Source of the DNA: Polaribacter sp. L3A8
GTDB taxonomy: Bacteria > Bacteroidota > Bacteroidia > Flavobacteriales > Flavobacteriaceae
Length of the DNA: 64,000 nt
NCBI RefSeq assembly: GCF_009796785.1
Contig: NZ_CP047026.1
Span: forward strand, 992,001-1,056,000
Reading direction: 5' to 3'
A program made the translations under genes and the position numbers. Positions 17,609 to 26,824 of this stretch are shown piece after piece. The notes beneath the pieces were generated by a model. The model was not told the DNA's origin, searched no databases, and was given only the letters and a program-made list of their open reading frames with translations. Position 1 is the first letter of the stretch. Each line of letters starts with the position of its first letter.

Positions 17609-17656
17609 ATTTATTCTAAATAAGATTTGTGTAATTGTATTTGAATTGTATATTTG
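17609..17656 (+). promoter_or_regulatory. Promoter of the imelysin/DUF1111 operon with a TCTAAATAA motif
   Basis: TTG at 17627-17629 and TATATTTG at 17649-17656 are separated by 19 nt, an excellent match to the Bacteroidota TTG/TAnnTTTG promoter. Immediately upstream and reaching to the -33 element is the near-palindromic TTATTCTAAATAA (17611-17623). The same TCTAAATAA-n-n-TTTG arrangement precedes the DUF4856 lipoprotein gene on the other strand, which makes it a candidate iron-responsive operator. Confidence 0.6.
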
Positions 17657-17702
17657 CGCTAAAAAAAACACTATTTTAAATAAATCTAAATAAAATTAAA
17701 TA

Positions 17703-18920
17703 ATGAAATTCAACTTTACAAAACTATCTATAGTATTTTTTACAAGCATTATGGCTATTTCTTGCTCTAATAATAATGAAGATGAAATACCAACAGAACA
17801 AGTAACTAAAGCAGATTTTATAGAAAACTATGCAACAATAGCATCTACAAATTACGCTGACACTTATAATACTGCGGTAGCAATGCAAACAAAAATTAGT
17901 GCTTTTATTGCAGCGCCTACAGAAACTACTTTAGCAGAAGCAAGAACATCTTGGTTGCATGCTAGAGATTTTTACGGACAAACAGAAGCGTATAGAGAAG
18001 CTAACGGACCAATAGATAACGAAGATTTATTAGCAACCGAAGGACAAATTAACGCATGGCCATTAGATGAAGGGTATATAGATTATGTTTTTAATACTAC
18101 TGGAGGAACTGTACAAAATGGTTTAATTGGTGATACTACTGTTGAATTAACAGCAGCAAACCTTATAGCTAAAAATGAAGATGGTGGTGCAGATAATATT
18201 GCTACAGGATGGCACGCTATTGAGTTTTTACTTTGGGGACAAGATTTAAACTACGATCCTATTAACCATACTACAGATAATTATGCTGTTTCTGGAGATA
18301 GACCTTACACAGATTATACAACAGAAAAATTTGCCAACAGAAGAGCTACTTATTTACAAGTTGTTACAGATTTATTAATTAATGACTTAAATGATTTAAA
18401 TAATACTTGGGCAGTTGGTGGTGCTTATAGAACAACTTTTGAAGCTTTAGATGAAGATGTTGCTTTAAAAAACATCTTAAACGGTATTGGTTTTATTTCT
18501 AATGGAGAAGTTGCTCAAGAAAGAATTTATGCTGCTATTGATGAAGGGCAAGAAAATGAACATTCTTGTTTTTCTGACAATACAAACCAAGATATGTGGG
18601 CAAATGTACATGGATTAAATAATATTATTGTTGGTAGCTATACTACAGAAAGTGGTGCTATTATTTCTGGAGTTTCATTAATAGAATTAGTGAATCAAAA
18701 TAATGCAACTTTTGGAGCGTCTTTAGACACAAAAGCTTCCGAAACTATTTCTAAATTAAATACTTTATTAGGTTTGGGTAAAAATTTCGATGAAATTATT
18801 AGCGAAGAAAATTTAACCTCTGGTGGTCCTGCTAATGATTTAGCAGTAGCATTAATAAATCAAAGTCACGCAATTTCTGATGCAGCGGGTGCTTTAGGTG
18901 TTAGTATTACTGTGGAGTAA
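17703..18920 (+). CDS. Imelysin-family (EfeO/IrpA-like) lipoprotein
   Basis: A 405-residue lipoprotein: the signal peptide ends in the lipobox IMAISCSN with Cys21. Imelysin proteins are periplasmic or surface iron-binding proteins, once called peptidase M75, with two helical bundles. The signature GxHxxE is intact as GWHAIEFLLWG near residue 166. WLHARDFYGQTEAYR near 81 and NEDLLATEG-type loops belong to the IrpA subgroup. It is first in a plus-strand set with a di-haem oxidoreductase and a second imelysin. A terminator-like hairpin lies between it and the next gene. A role in iron uptake is inferred from family and context. Confidence 0.9.
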   Translation: MKFNFTKLSIVFFTSIMAISCSNNNEDEIPTEQVTKADFIENYATIASTNYADTYNTAVAMQTKISAFIAAPTETTLAEARTSWLHARDFYGQTEAYREANGPIDNEDLLATEGQINAWPLDEGYIDYVFNTTGGTVQNGLIGDTTVELTAANLIAKNEDGGADNIATGWHAIEFLLWGQDLNYDPINHTTDNYAVSGDRPYTDYTTEKFANRRATYLQVVTDLLINDLNDLNNTWAVGGAYRTTFEALDEDVALKNILNGIGFISNGEVAQERIYAAIDEGQENEHSCFSDNTNQDMWANVHGLNNIIVGSYTTESGAIISGVSLIELVNQNNATFGASLDTKASETISKLNTLLGLGKNFDEIISEENLTSGGPANDLAVALINQSHAISDAAGALGVSITVE

Positions 18921-18949
18921 GTAATTTAAATAATACAATTATTATTAAT

Positions 18950-18985
18950 AAAACTGAAGGCTTTTATGGTCTTCAGTTTTCTCTA
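18950..18985 (+). terminator. Intra-operon terminator-like hairpin after the first imelysin gene
   Basis: AAACTGAAG (18951-18959) pairs with CTTCAGTTT (18971-18979), loop 11 nt, followed by a T-rich run. The next gene on the same strand starts at 19005, so this could give partial termination and more product from the first gene. Confidence 0.65.
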
Positions 18986-19004
18986 TTTTATAAATAAAAA
19001 GTAA

Positions 19005-20414
19005 ATGAAGTATTTTTTTTACGTTCTAATTTTTTTCCTTTTCTCTTGTACAACTGATGAGTTTTCTGAAGAAGAATATATAGACATTAATTACGAAGCA
19101 GACGAAGAAAATCTAGTATCGGATTTATCTATAGAAGCTTTTACAGGAGAAAAAGCATTTGGTAGATCAATTCCAGGATTATCAAATTTAGAACTCGCTT
19201 TTTTTGGTGTTGGTAATGCCATGTTTGAGCAAAGTTGGGTTTCTGCACCTGCAACCACTACTTCTAGAGATGGTTTAGGTCCCATATTTAATGCAAGAGC
19301 TTGTGCTACTTGTCACTCTAATGATGGTAGAGGAACTCCTTTATTAGAAAACGGAGCAGTTTCCGAAGGCTTTTTAATCCGTTTAAGTTCTGGAAACGAT
19401 TTAATTACAGGCCCAATTGGTATTGCTAATTACGGAGGTCAATTACAAGACAATTCTAATTTAGGCATAGATAAAGAAGCAACCATTAATGTGCATTTCG
19501 AAACAATTACAGGTAGCTATTCTGATGGAGAAGCTTACGAACTAAGAAAACCAACCTATACAATTGTAAATGAAAATTATGGTTCTTTAAACAACCCAAA
19601 ACAATCTCCACGTGTTGGTCCACAAGTAATTGGTTTAGGTTTTATAGATGCTTTAAGCGAAGCTAGCATTTTAGCAAACGAAGATATTAATGATATTGAT
19701 GGAGACGGAATTTCTGGAAAAGCAAATTATGTTTGGAATGTTAAAGAGTCTAAATCTACCATTGGTAAATTTGGATGGAAAGCCAATCAACCAACATTAG
19801 AACAACAAGTTGCTGGCGCTTTTAATGGAGATATGGGTTTAACGTCTTCTTTATTTCCGGATGAAAATTGTCCGCATGGTGTAGATTGTAGCAAATTAAA
19901 TAATGGCAATAATGTTAATGAAACAGTAGAAGTACCAGATACTCAAATGAGCAGAATAATGGTATACCAAGCAGCTATTTCTGTACCAAAAAGAAGAGAT
20001 TTTAAAACGATTGATGTCTTAGAAGGGAAACAGTTATTTAATGATTTAGCTTGTGTTACTTGCCATGTAAACAATTTTACAACAGGCAATGACTACTCAT
20101 TATTAACACAACTAGAAAATATAACTATTAGACCTTATTCAGATTTTTTATTGCATGATATGGGTGATGAATTAGCAGATAATAGAGCCGATTTTTTAGC
20201 TGATGGAAACGAATGGAGAACACAACCTCTTTGGGGTTTAGGCTTAATCGAAGAAGTTAATAAGCATACTTTTTTATTACACGATGGTAGAGCCAGAAAT
20301 ATTGAAGAAGCTATTTTATGGCATGGTGGCGAAGCAGAAAACGCTAAGAATAACTTCAAAAAATTATCAAAAGAAAAACGAGAACAACTACTTAAATTTT
20401 TAAACTCATTATAA
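19005..20414 (+). CDS. Di-haem oxidoreductase (DUF1111 family) lipoprotein
   Basis: A 469-residue protein with a signal peptide ending in a short lipobox (LFSCTT). Two c-type haem sites are seen: ACATCHSNDGRG near residue 100 and ACVTCHVNN near residue 350. FGRSIPGLSNLELAFFGVGN and QTQPLWGLGL-type blocks are typical of the DUF1111 'thiol oxidoreductase' family. Proteins of this family often sit beside imelysins in iron-regulated operons, as here, and may oxidise or reduce iron outside the inner membrane. The downstream imelysin gene starts 2 bp after the stop codon, so the two are coupled. Confidence 0.92.
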   Translation: MKYFFYVLIFFLFSCTTDEFSEEEYIDINYEADEENLVSDLSIEAFTGEKAFGRSIPGLSNLELAFFGVGNAMFEQSWVSAPATTTSRDGLGPIFNARACATCHSNDGRGTPLLENGAVSEGFLIRLSSGNDLITGPIGIANYGGQLQDNSNLGIDKEATINVHFETITGSYSDGEAYELRKPTYTIVNENYGSLNNPKQSPRVGPQVIGLGFIDALSEASILANEDINDIDGDGISGKANYVWNVKESKSTIGKFGWKANQPTLEQQVAGAFNGDMGLTSSLFPDENCPHGVDCSKLNNGNNVNETVEVPDTQMSRIMVYQAAISVPKRRDFKTIDVLEGKQLFNDLACVTCHVNNFTTGNDYSLLTQLENITIRPYSDFLLHDMGDELADNRADFLADGNEWRTQPLWGLGLIEEVNKHTFLLHDGRARNIEEAILWHGGEAENAKNNFKKLSKEKREQLLKFLNSL

Positions 20415-20416
20415 TC

Positions 20417-21484
20417 ATGAAAAAACATTTTTTCTTTTTTCTATCTGCAATAACATTCCTTTCTTCTTGTAGTAAAGAAAATTCAAATTCATCATCTGCA
20501 ATACATCTTTTTCACGAAGAATATTACAGCGTAAATATATTGCCGTCTTTAAACAATTTTAAGGCAGCTATAGAAAAACAAATAACACTTACAGAAGATT
20601 TTAAAACCAATACAACGCAAGAAAACTTTACGTTATTACAAACGCAATGGGTAAATTGTGCAAGTACTTTTTCTAAAACACGTGTATATAATGTAGTAGA
20701 TGTAAAGTCTTTATATTATGATATTATAATTTATAATTTCCCAGCAAAACCAAGTTTTATTGAAAGCAATATTCTAGAAAAAACAACTTTTAATACCGAT
20801 TATGTTAGCAATAGCAGTACGGTTTCTAAAGGATTGGCAGCAATGGAATATTTACTTTATAATGAAAATGGTACAAAAAACAGTCTTACTCTTTTGCAAG
20901 AGGATACCTTTAGGGTAAATTATTTATTAGCCATTACAAAAGAAAATTTAAGGCAAATAAACCTATTAATCGATTTTTGGGAACAAGGTTACAAAGACAC
21001 TTTTAAGAACTACAAAAGCTTGTCTTGTATAGAAAACGCACGTTGTTTGGCATTTAATCAACTTATAAATATTATAGATATTATTAGAGTTACCAAAATA
21101 GGAAAACCTGCAGGATTAGAAAAAACACCTAATACAGATGTAGAACTTTTAGAAGCATATAGAAGTAAAAGTTCTTTAAAATTGATACAAAGTTCTTTAG
21201 AGGAAATACAAAATGCCTATGCTTTAAGTAGCGTTAATTTTGCCAATATTGTTGATGAAATATCAGATTCATCAGAAATATCTACGGAAATAAATAATAG
21301 TTTTAATACTGTTTTTAATAATATTGATGCTATTGATATCGATTTGTATACTGCCATTTCTAATGGAGATAAAAGTGTAGAAACCTTGTATAATTCTTTA
21401 TTCGATTTAATAAAATATTTCTCTGTAGATGCTGCAAGCACGCTGTCTGTAAACGTATTACCAACCGATAATGATGGAGATTAA
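20417..21484 (+). CDS. Imelysin-family lipoprotein, variant motif
   Basis: A 355-residue lipoprotein (lipobox LSSCSK, Cys18). The fold-level pattern of imelysins is recognisable: TLLQTQWVNCASTFSKTRVY, then KGLAAMEYLLYNENG, and the C-terminal IDIDLYTAISNGDKSVE. The motif GxHxxE reads GLAAME, so the metal-site His is replaced by Ala while the Glu remains. It ends with a short acidic NDGD tail. It is translationally coupled to the DUF1111 gene (2 bp gap) and followed by a strong terminator. It probably acts with the other two periplasmic components but may not bind metal in the same way. Confidence 0.88.
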   Translation: MKKHFFFFLSAITFLSSCSKENSNSSSAIHLFHEEYYSVNILPSLNNFKAAIEKQITLTEDFKTNTTQENFTLLQTQWVNCASTFSKTRVYNVVDVKSLYYDIIIYNFPAKPSFIESNILEKTTFNTDYVSNSSTVSKGLAAMEYLLYNENGTKNSLTLLQEDTFRVNYLLAITKENLRQINLLIDFWEQGYKDTFKNYKSLSCIENARCLAFNQLINIIDIIRVTKIGKPAGLEKTPNTDVELLEAYRSKSSLKLIQSSLEEIQNAYALSSVNFANIVDEISDSSEISTEINNSFNTVFNNIDAIDIDLYTAISNGDKSVETLYNSLFDLIKYFSVDAASTLSVNVLPTDNDGD

Positions 21485-21540
21485 GAACAATCATTCTTTA
21501 AAATAAGTAATACAAACTCCATTGTATTTCAACAAAAAAA

Positions 21541-21578
21541 AAATCAACCTATACGTTAAGCATAGGTTGATTTTTTTT
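21541..21578. terminator. Bidirectional terminator between the convergent iron operons
   Basis: An 11-bp perfect stem AATCAACCTAT / ATAGGTTGATT with a 9-nt loop, A-rich on the left and eight T on the right. It lies between the imelysin operon (plus) and the TonB receptor operon (minus). Confidence 0.9.
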
Positions 21579-21606
21579 ATCAATAAGTTGCATCAATTTA
21601 AGTGTT

Positions 21607-24006
21607 TTAAAACTTAAACTCTAAAGTAACATAATAGTTTCTTGGTGCAGAAGGTATAATTCCTGGTCCAGGATATCCCGTTGCTCTACGCGTAAAATAA
21701 CTGTTATCTAAAAGGTTGTTTACACCCGTTTCTATCTTCATAAACTTGTATTTGTAAGAAGCAGAAAAGTCTAAAATATCATAGGCCGGTATTTCTCCTG
21801 TAACGCCACTAATACTTCCGCCTGTTGCATTGGTAGCATCAGAAAACTGACGAGATAAATAAGAGTATTGAATACTTGCTAAAAAATCTTTGTATCCAAA
21901 ACGAGCACCTGTTTTAATATTAACGTTTGGTATAAATTCTACCTCATTCCCTTCTACTCCATTAATATCAGATTCGGTATATTCTGATGTTATAAAAGAA
22001 GAGTTGATAAAGTAATTTAAGACATAATCAGAATTGTTTGTAAACAACTTTTTAATATTAAAATCGATCAAACTTTCAACTCCTAAAATTCTTGCATCAC
22101 CAATATTAGCTCTTTCTGCTTTACCATCGTCTCTTGTATAAATATTAATTCTATCATTATAAAACAATCCAAAAACATTGGCATCATAAGAAAAGAAGTT
22201 TTTATAATTGCCACGGAAACCTGCATCAATTGTAAATCCTTTTTCATCAGAAATATCAGGAGAAATTTCAAAAGCAGGGTTTGCAGTACTAATATCAGAA
22301 AAGGTTACAGAACGGTAATTCTGAGAAATATTACCATAAAACTCTGTTGTTCTATTCAGTTTATAACTAGAACCTAAACCTAATAAAACAAAACTTCTTT
22401 CATTTGTTTCTTCTTCATCTCTTAAGTTTTCATTAATTACATTTCCCGCAGCATCTGTTACAATGTCTTTTATAATCTCGTCTCTTTTTGTGTTGATGTA
22501 TTCTAATCTAAAACCAGGTGTTATTGATAATTTATCATTTACATAAATAATATTTTCACCAAATAAAGACACATTTAGATTTGGAAATTTACTATCCGAT
22601 TGTCTTGGATACTCTGGATACTGATCTAAATACATATTAAAATCTGCATCCGATCCATCAGAACCAGGTCCTTGCATATTGGTATTGTTTGCTTTGTAAA
22701 ATTTTGTACCAATTAAAAAGGTAGATTTTTTATCGAACAACGTGTAATTACTTACCAAACGCGACTCAAAACCATAGTTTTTAAATGTCCCTTTTATCAA
22801 ATCTCTTTCCTCACCAGAATCTACCTGACTTACTCTATTGGTTCTAAAACCCAAGGCATCTCTAGAAGCATCTAAACCAAAGAAACTAAAAGAAAAGTTG
22901 GTATTATCAGAAAAAGCGTGTTCCCACTTTAGATTGTACAAAAACCATTTTACCTGAAACCAATTACGCGCTCTATTGCTCTGTAAAGGGTCTTCATTAA
23001 ACATTTGATCTGTTAAACCACCTGCTTGTTGTGCTAGATATTTTAAACCCGTAACCTCTGCAGATAATTTACTTTTATCATTAATTTGATATCCTAAGTG
23101 TGCAAATACGTTTGTAGATTCAAACTCAGAATTGGGTCTAAATCCATCTCCTTTTTTATAGTTGACATACGTGTAATAACTAAATTTACCGTGTGTATCG
23201 CTTAAACTGGTAAAGTTAGTGTACAAACCATTACTACCTACCGTATTTCTAAAAACGATTTCTTGATCTTCTGTTGGTTTCTTGGTTACAAAATTTACCA
23301 AACCACCAAATTGCGTTCCGTATTGCAAAGAAGCTGCGCCACGAATTACCTGTATTTCATCCAATCCTTCGGATGCTGGCGTATAATAACTTTCTGGATA
23401 TCCTAAAACATCTGCACTAATATCATATCCATTCTGACGCGTATTAAAATTAGCAGTTCTGTTAGGGTCTAAACCTCTACCACCAATATTTAATTGCAAA
23501 CCTGCATCATCATTCTGATAAATATTTAAACCTGCAACTTGGTTAAAAATCTGACGTGCATTGTTTGTTGATAATGCTGCCGCAGATTGATTTACCAAAA
23601 CTACTTCTGTTTTTTTACCTGCAAAAATCGAAGTTCCTTCTACATCTTTTAATCTTTTTAGCTCAAAAACCTTACGTTTTCTTGCCTTTATCTCTATTTC
23701 TGATAATTCTTCTGAAAACGAGTTTAAGACAATTTTTACCTCAACGTAGTTTGCTGCGCTTAAAACGGTTCTTTCTACTTTAAAATTATCCGTATAAAAA
23801 ACCAACGAAATTGTTTCTGTATCAATAGAAAATAAAAATTTTCCTAAAGCATCTGTTTCTGTTAATAATCCGCCAGATTCATTATAAATCTGTACTTTTT
23901 TTAAGGGCTTATTATCGTCAGAAACTACGGTTCCAGAAACTTTATACTGACTATAAATGGCTGTTTGTAGTAAGGCAAGAATGATAAAAATGATTCTAAA
24001 CTTCAT
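21607..24006 (-). CDS. TonB-dependent receptor, FecA-like, with carboxypeptidase-regulatory-like domain
   Basis: A 799-residue outer-membrane receptor. The signal peptide (1-19) is followed by an Ig-like CarboxypepD_reg domain (about 20-100; KVSGTVVSDDNKPLKKVQIY). The plug domain follows, with ARQIFNQVAGLNIYQNDDAG and the motif NGYDISADVLGYPESYYTP, which I associate with FecA-type siderophore/ferric-citrate receptors. The C-terminal beta-barrel ends in the expected aromatic residue (LEFKF). No N-terminal FecA signalling domain is seen. Its position beside imelysin genes supports iron-chelate import. It starts 4 bp after the HTTM gene on the same strand. Confidence 0.93.
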   Translation of the reverse strand: MKFRIIFIILALLQTAIYSQYKVSGTVVSDDNKPLKKVQIYNESGGLLTETDALGKFLFSIDTETISLVFYTDNFKVERTVLSAANYVEVKIVLNSFSEELSEIEIKARKRKVFELKRLKDVEGTSIFAGKKTEVVLVNQSAAALSTNNARQIFNQVAGLNIYQNDDAGLQLNIGGRGLDPNRTANFNTRQNGYDISADVLGYPESYYTPASEGLDEIQVIRGAASLQYGTQFGGLVNFVTKKPTEDQEIVFRNTVGSNGLYTNFTSLSDTHGKFSYYTYVNYKKGDGFRPNSEFESTNVFAHLGYQINDKSKLSAEVTGLKYLAQQAGGLTDQMFNEDPLQSNRARNWFQVKWFLYNLKWEHAFSDNTNFSFSFFGLDASRDALGFRTNRVSQVDSGEERDLIKGTFKNYGFESRLVSNYTLFDKKSTFLIGTKFYKANNTNMQGPGSDGSDADFNMYLDQYPEYPRQSDSKFPNLNVSLFGENIIYVNDKLSITPGFRLEYINTKRDEIIKDIVTDAAGNVINENLRDEEETNERSFVLLGLGSSYKLNRTTEFYGNISQNYRSVTFSDISTANPAFEISPDISDEKGFTIDAGFRGNYKNFFSYDANVFGLFYNDRINIYTRDDGKAERANIGDARILGVESLIDFNIKKLFTNNSDYVLNYFINSSFITSEYTESDINGVEGNEVEFIPNVNIKTGARFGYKDFLASIQYSYLSRQFSDATNATGGSISGVTGEIPAYDILDFSASYKYKFMKIETGVNNLLDNSYFTRRATGYPGPGIIPSAPRNYYVTLEFKF

Positions 24007-24010
24007 ATAT

Positions 24011-25393
24011 TTAAATTCCTTTAATTTTTATTTTTGACGAAAACGGAACAATCCAATCTTTGTGTTTAAAGTTTTCTTTTTGTTGATATAAATCTACTTT
24101 TGGGTTTATATATCTTGTACTTAGCCTTCCGTTTAAAGCCACGTAACTATCTGCAAAAATAGCAATATTTTTATGGCCCTGACTTTTAAAGTGATTTCCT
24201 AAATAATGTGCATATTCTAAGATAAAATCTGGCTGATAACTCATTTGCTTTTCTTGAAACGGAGTTAAAAAATCTTTATTATCAACCATAAAAAAACTGC
24301 CTGTTTTAGTGTTTACAATTCTAAAATTTGTTATTCCTGCTTTTTCCATTAACATAACGCGCCAAGAAAAACGGTAGCCTTCTTCTGTCCAAAATAATTC
24401 TCCCGGATATAATAACGATCTAAAAGGTAAAAGTAGTTGAATAACTAAAAACGTAATTAAAATTGGTAAAACAAACTTTATTTTCGTTTTTGAGAATTGA
24501 TAGTTTTGCTTTAAAACAAGACCTCTCGACTGCGCTCGAGGAGACAAATTGAATACTAATTTTTTAATAAAACCGATTATTTTCTCATGAAAACCTGCTT
24601 CAAAAAATATCAAGGTAGAAACAATCATAATAAAAGGAAACATACCAATTGGGAACAAAATTCTTGTAAAAACATGAAAAAAGACCACAATTACAAAAGC
24701 AAAAACTCGTGTTCTTTTGTATAACAGTAAAAACGGAATACTTAAATCGTACAACATGCCAGACCAAGCCATTGCAAAATGAAACCAATCTTGTTGCATT
24801 AAAGTGTTGCCTATTAAAGGAAGATCATACTTAGAAGGTAACCATATTTTTAAAGGCATTGCTCTAAACAACCAATCTGAATTTAATTTTGCCAAACCTG
24901 CATAAAAATACACAACGCCTAAAAGGACTTTAATAATATCTATAGTCCATTTTGGAATGTTTAGGTACTTCTTTTTAGTCCGTAAATTATCAACAGAAAA
25001 AACAGCACTTGCAGGTAAAAAAATAAGCACAAAACTAATAACACTTATAAAGTAATAATGGTTTAAGTACGTTGTTTTATCCATAAATTCTATATAACCA
25101 AAAGATAGAAAAAAGGTAATAATTGCCATTCTATACTTATAACCAAACGCTACAAATAAGGCAGATAAACCACAAATAACAAACAATAAATAGGTGTAAT
25201 TGCCAATAGGTTTTATAAAACTAAGGCCGTAATAAGAAAAATGAAATTTGGGTACTAAGTACAGTTTTTCTATCCACCCGTTTGCCCAAAAACGTACGAT
25301 ACTTGCAAACATCATAAAACCAAAAAACAAACGAAAAACAGCTAAAGGAGCTGCATTTGTTTGTTCTTTAAAATTGTATTTTAAAAGTTTCAT
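24011..25393 (-). CDS. HTTM-domain membrane protein (vitamin K-dependent carboxylase-like)
   Basis: A 460-residue protein with an HTTM domain: about eight to ten membrane helices from residue 20 to 330, with PLAVFRLFFGFMMFASIVRF at the N-terminus and YFYAGLAKLNSDWLFRAMPL in the middle, both typical of the VKG_Carbox/HTTM family. The C-terminal 130 residues are a soluble extension. Around residue 290 a stretch SPRAQSRG is encoded by a dispersed palindromic repeat. The start is the ATG at 25393, only 6 nt after the T tract of a terminator hairpin. It is coupled to the TonB receptor (4 bp gap). Bacterial members have no proven carboxylase activity; a link to iron uptake rests on context. Confidence 0.85.
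   Translation of the reverse strand: MKLLKYNFKEQTNAAPLAVFRLFFGFMMFASIVRFWANGWIEKLYLVPKFHFSYYGLSFIKPIGNYTYLLFVICGLSALFVAFGYKYRMAIITFFLSFGYIEFMDKTTYLNHYYFISVISFVLIFLPASAVFSVDNLRTKKKYLNIPKWTIDIIKVLLGVVYFYAGLAKLNSDWLFRAMPLKIWLPSKYDLPLIGNTLMQQDWFHFAMAWSGMLYDLSIPFLLLYKRTRVFAFVIVVFFHVFTRILFPIGMFPFIMIVSTLIFFEAGFHEKIIGFIKKLVFNLSPRAQSRGLVLKQNYQFSKTKIKFVLPILITFLVIQLLLPFRSLLYPGELFWTEEGYRFSWRVMLMEKAGITNFRIVNTKTGSFFMVDNKDFLTPFQEKQMSYQPDFILEYAHYLGNHFKSQGHKNIAIFADSYVALNGRLSTRYINPKVDLYQQKENFKHKDWIVPFSSKIKIKGI
24521..24546. repeat. Dispersed palindromic repeat inside the HTTM coding sequence
   Basis: Core CTCGACTGCGCTCGAG (24525-24540), flanked by CC/GG-rich arms. The same core recurs between genes at 29684-29708 and 32029-32051. 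On the coding (minus) strand it is in frame and supplies the residues SPRAQSRG. Confidence 0.75.
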
Positions 25394-25399
25394 CAAAAT

Positions 25400-25440
25400 A
25401 AAAAAAACCTGAGCACTTATTTTATCAATAAATGCTCAGG
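25400..25440 (-). terminator. Terminator hairpin directly ahead of the HTTM start codon
   Basis: CCTGAGCA (25408-25415) pairs with TGCTCAGG (25433-25440); an inner TTATT/AATAA extends the stem. On the minus strand a tract of eight T follows and the ATG comes 6 nt later. It can end the imelysin transcript from 25630 or act as an attenuator for the HTTM/TonB genes. Confidence 0.8.
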
Positions 25441-25629
25441 GTTTATGTTATACCAAATGAACATCAAAATGACCGATTAAATTCGTTTCTTTTTCCTTAA
25501 TATTTTAATATAAAATAGAATCGTAACTAAGGCTATGATTAGATTTTCTATTGCATATTTAGAAAAAATAATTCAAATTTATTATCAATCATTTTAAAAT
25601 TCACTTGATATTAGTTTATACTATAGGCC

Positions 25630-26730
25630 TTAATCTCCGTCTGCATCAACATAATCTACACTTATATTAAATGCTTGTAACATATCAACTTTTAAGAAAA
25701 CAACTACTTTTTGTAATTCATCGTAAGCCTTTCTCATGGCAACATCATTTGTATTTATCTGCTCGTAAAAATTAGCATTTAATGTATTAATCTGCGTTTT
25801 AGCAACAGTATTTTGATTGATAATTGCTGTAGAAACATTTGCTTTATCAATTGCGATTAAATAATCACTAAAACTGACTCCTTTTGTAGTAGCATTGTAA
25901 TGTTTACCTTCAAATAAATTTACAACTGCGTTTAAAGCTTCTAATGCCAATTCTTTAGAATAAACCCTACTATAAAAACCTTCTACTTTTTCTGGTAAAG
26001 GATTTGTAGAAAAATTACCTACAGGAGTTCCTATTTTATTTGCTCTTAAACCTTTTTCGTAATAAAAAATATAATCATTTACCAACATGTTTCCTGCACT
26101 TGTAACCGTGTTAGCAGTACTTGTAACAAACTCATTTCTATAAGAAGTCCAATCTGTAACAACTTGCGCTGTTAAATTACTCATTTGGTTTAAAACGTCT
26201 GTTATGTATTTTTTGTAACCAACCGCATTTGCATCTGTAGTATATTTTGCAAGAATAGCAGTATCTGTATCTGCAACACCATATAATAAATAATCTAATG
26301 CAGGGAAACCTTGTGCATCGTGGTTGTTGGAGCTATCTAAATCGTACGTTCCGTTAGAAATATTCTTTTCTACATCGGCAACCGTTAAAGGGTAAATATT
26401 CATGTAAAAAGAATATTGTAATTCTTCTGCTTTACCAATATTAAACATTTCTACTTGTTGCCAAGTGGTATATGCTGCTAACCAAGATGTTCTTAAAGCA
26501 TCTAAATTTGTTTGGTCTGGAGTGGCAGTAAACGTTTCTCCTGCAGTTTTTAATGTTGTTAATTTAGCACTAAAATCATTATAAGCTGGTACAATAATAT
26601 TATCTGCAATATTAGTTAGCATTGCTGCTCTATCAAAATTATCTGTTGCTACCACTTCTCCTTCACCAGAAGAACTACAAGAAGCAAAAAGAACGATTGA
26701 TAGAAAAAGGATACAAAAATTTTTAATCAT
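25630..26730 (-). CDS. Imelysin-family lipoprotein, IrpA-like
   Basis: A 366-residue lipoprotein; lipobox VLFASCSS with Cys19. The imelysin pattern is clear: TSWLAAYTTWQQVEMFNIG near residue 85, HDAQGFPALDYLLYG near 145 and the final helices with KVVVFLKVDMLQAFNISVDY. Here the GxHxxE position reads GFPALD, so His is replaced by Pro and Glu by Asp. It ends with the same DxDGD-like acidic tail as the imelysin at 20417. It is encoded upstream of the HTTM/TonB pair and downstream of the DUF4856 lipoprotein, all on the minus strand. Periplasmic iron handling is the likely role. Confidence 0.88.
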   Translation of the reverse strand: MIKNFCILFLSIVLFASCSSSGEGEVVATDNFDRAAMLTNIADNIIVPAYNDFSAKLTTLKTAGETFTATPDQTNLDALRTSWLAAYTTWQQVEMFNIGKAEELQYSFYMNIYPLTVADVEKNISNGTYDLDSSNNHDAQGFPALDYLLYGVADTDTAILAKYTTDANAVGYKKYITDVLNQMSNLTAQVVTDWTSYRNEFVTSTANTVTSAGNMLVNDYIFYYEKGLRANKIGTPVGNFSTNPLPEKVEGFYSRVYSKELALEALNAVVNLFEGKHYNATTKGVSFSDYLIAIDKANVSTAIINQNTVAKTQINTLNANFYEQINTNDVAMRKAYDELQKVVVFLKVDMLQAFNISVDYVDADGD

Positions 26731-26761
26731 CTTATTTTTATTAAATCTAAATATAAAGCAA

Positions 26762-26802
26762 AAATAGTAAAAAGCATTTAAACAAAATACTTTTTACTAT
26801 TC
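26762..26802 (-). terminator. Terminator after the DUF4856 gene, overlapping the imelysin leader
   Basis: AGTAAAAAGCATTT (26766-26779) pairs with AAATACTTTTTACT (26785-26798) with one mismatch and a 5-nt loop. On the minus strand a T-rich TATTTTTG follows, which also matches the promoter element TAnnTTTG of the next gene, so both readings are possible. Confidence 0.6.
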
Positions 26803-26824
26803 TTAAAACTAAACAAGTAAGGTA

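Noticed and set aside
26762..26802. TATTTTTG as a certain promoter of the imelysin gene at 25630
   Set aside because: The same bases form the T tract of a strong hairpin ending the DUF4856 transcript, and the TTG spacing (16 nt) is short, so I left it as ambiguous.
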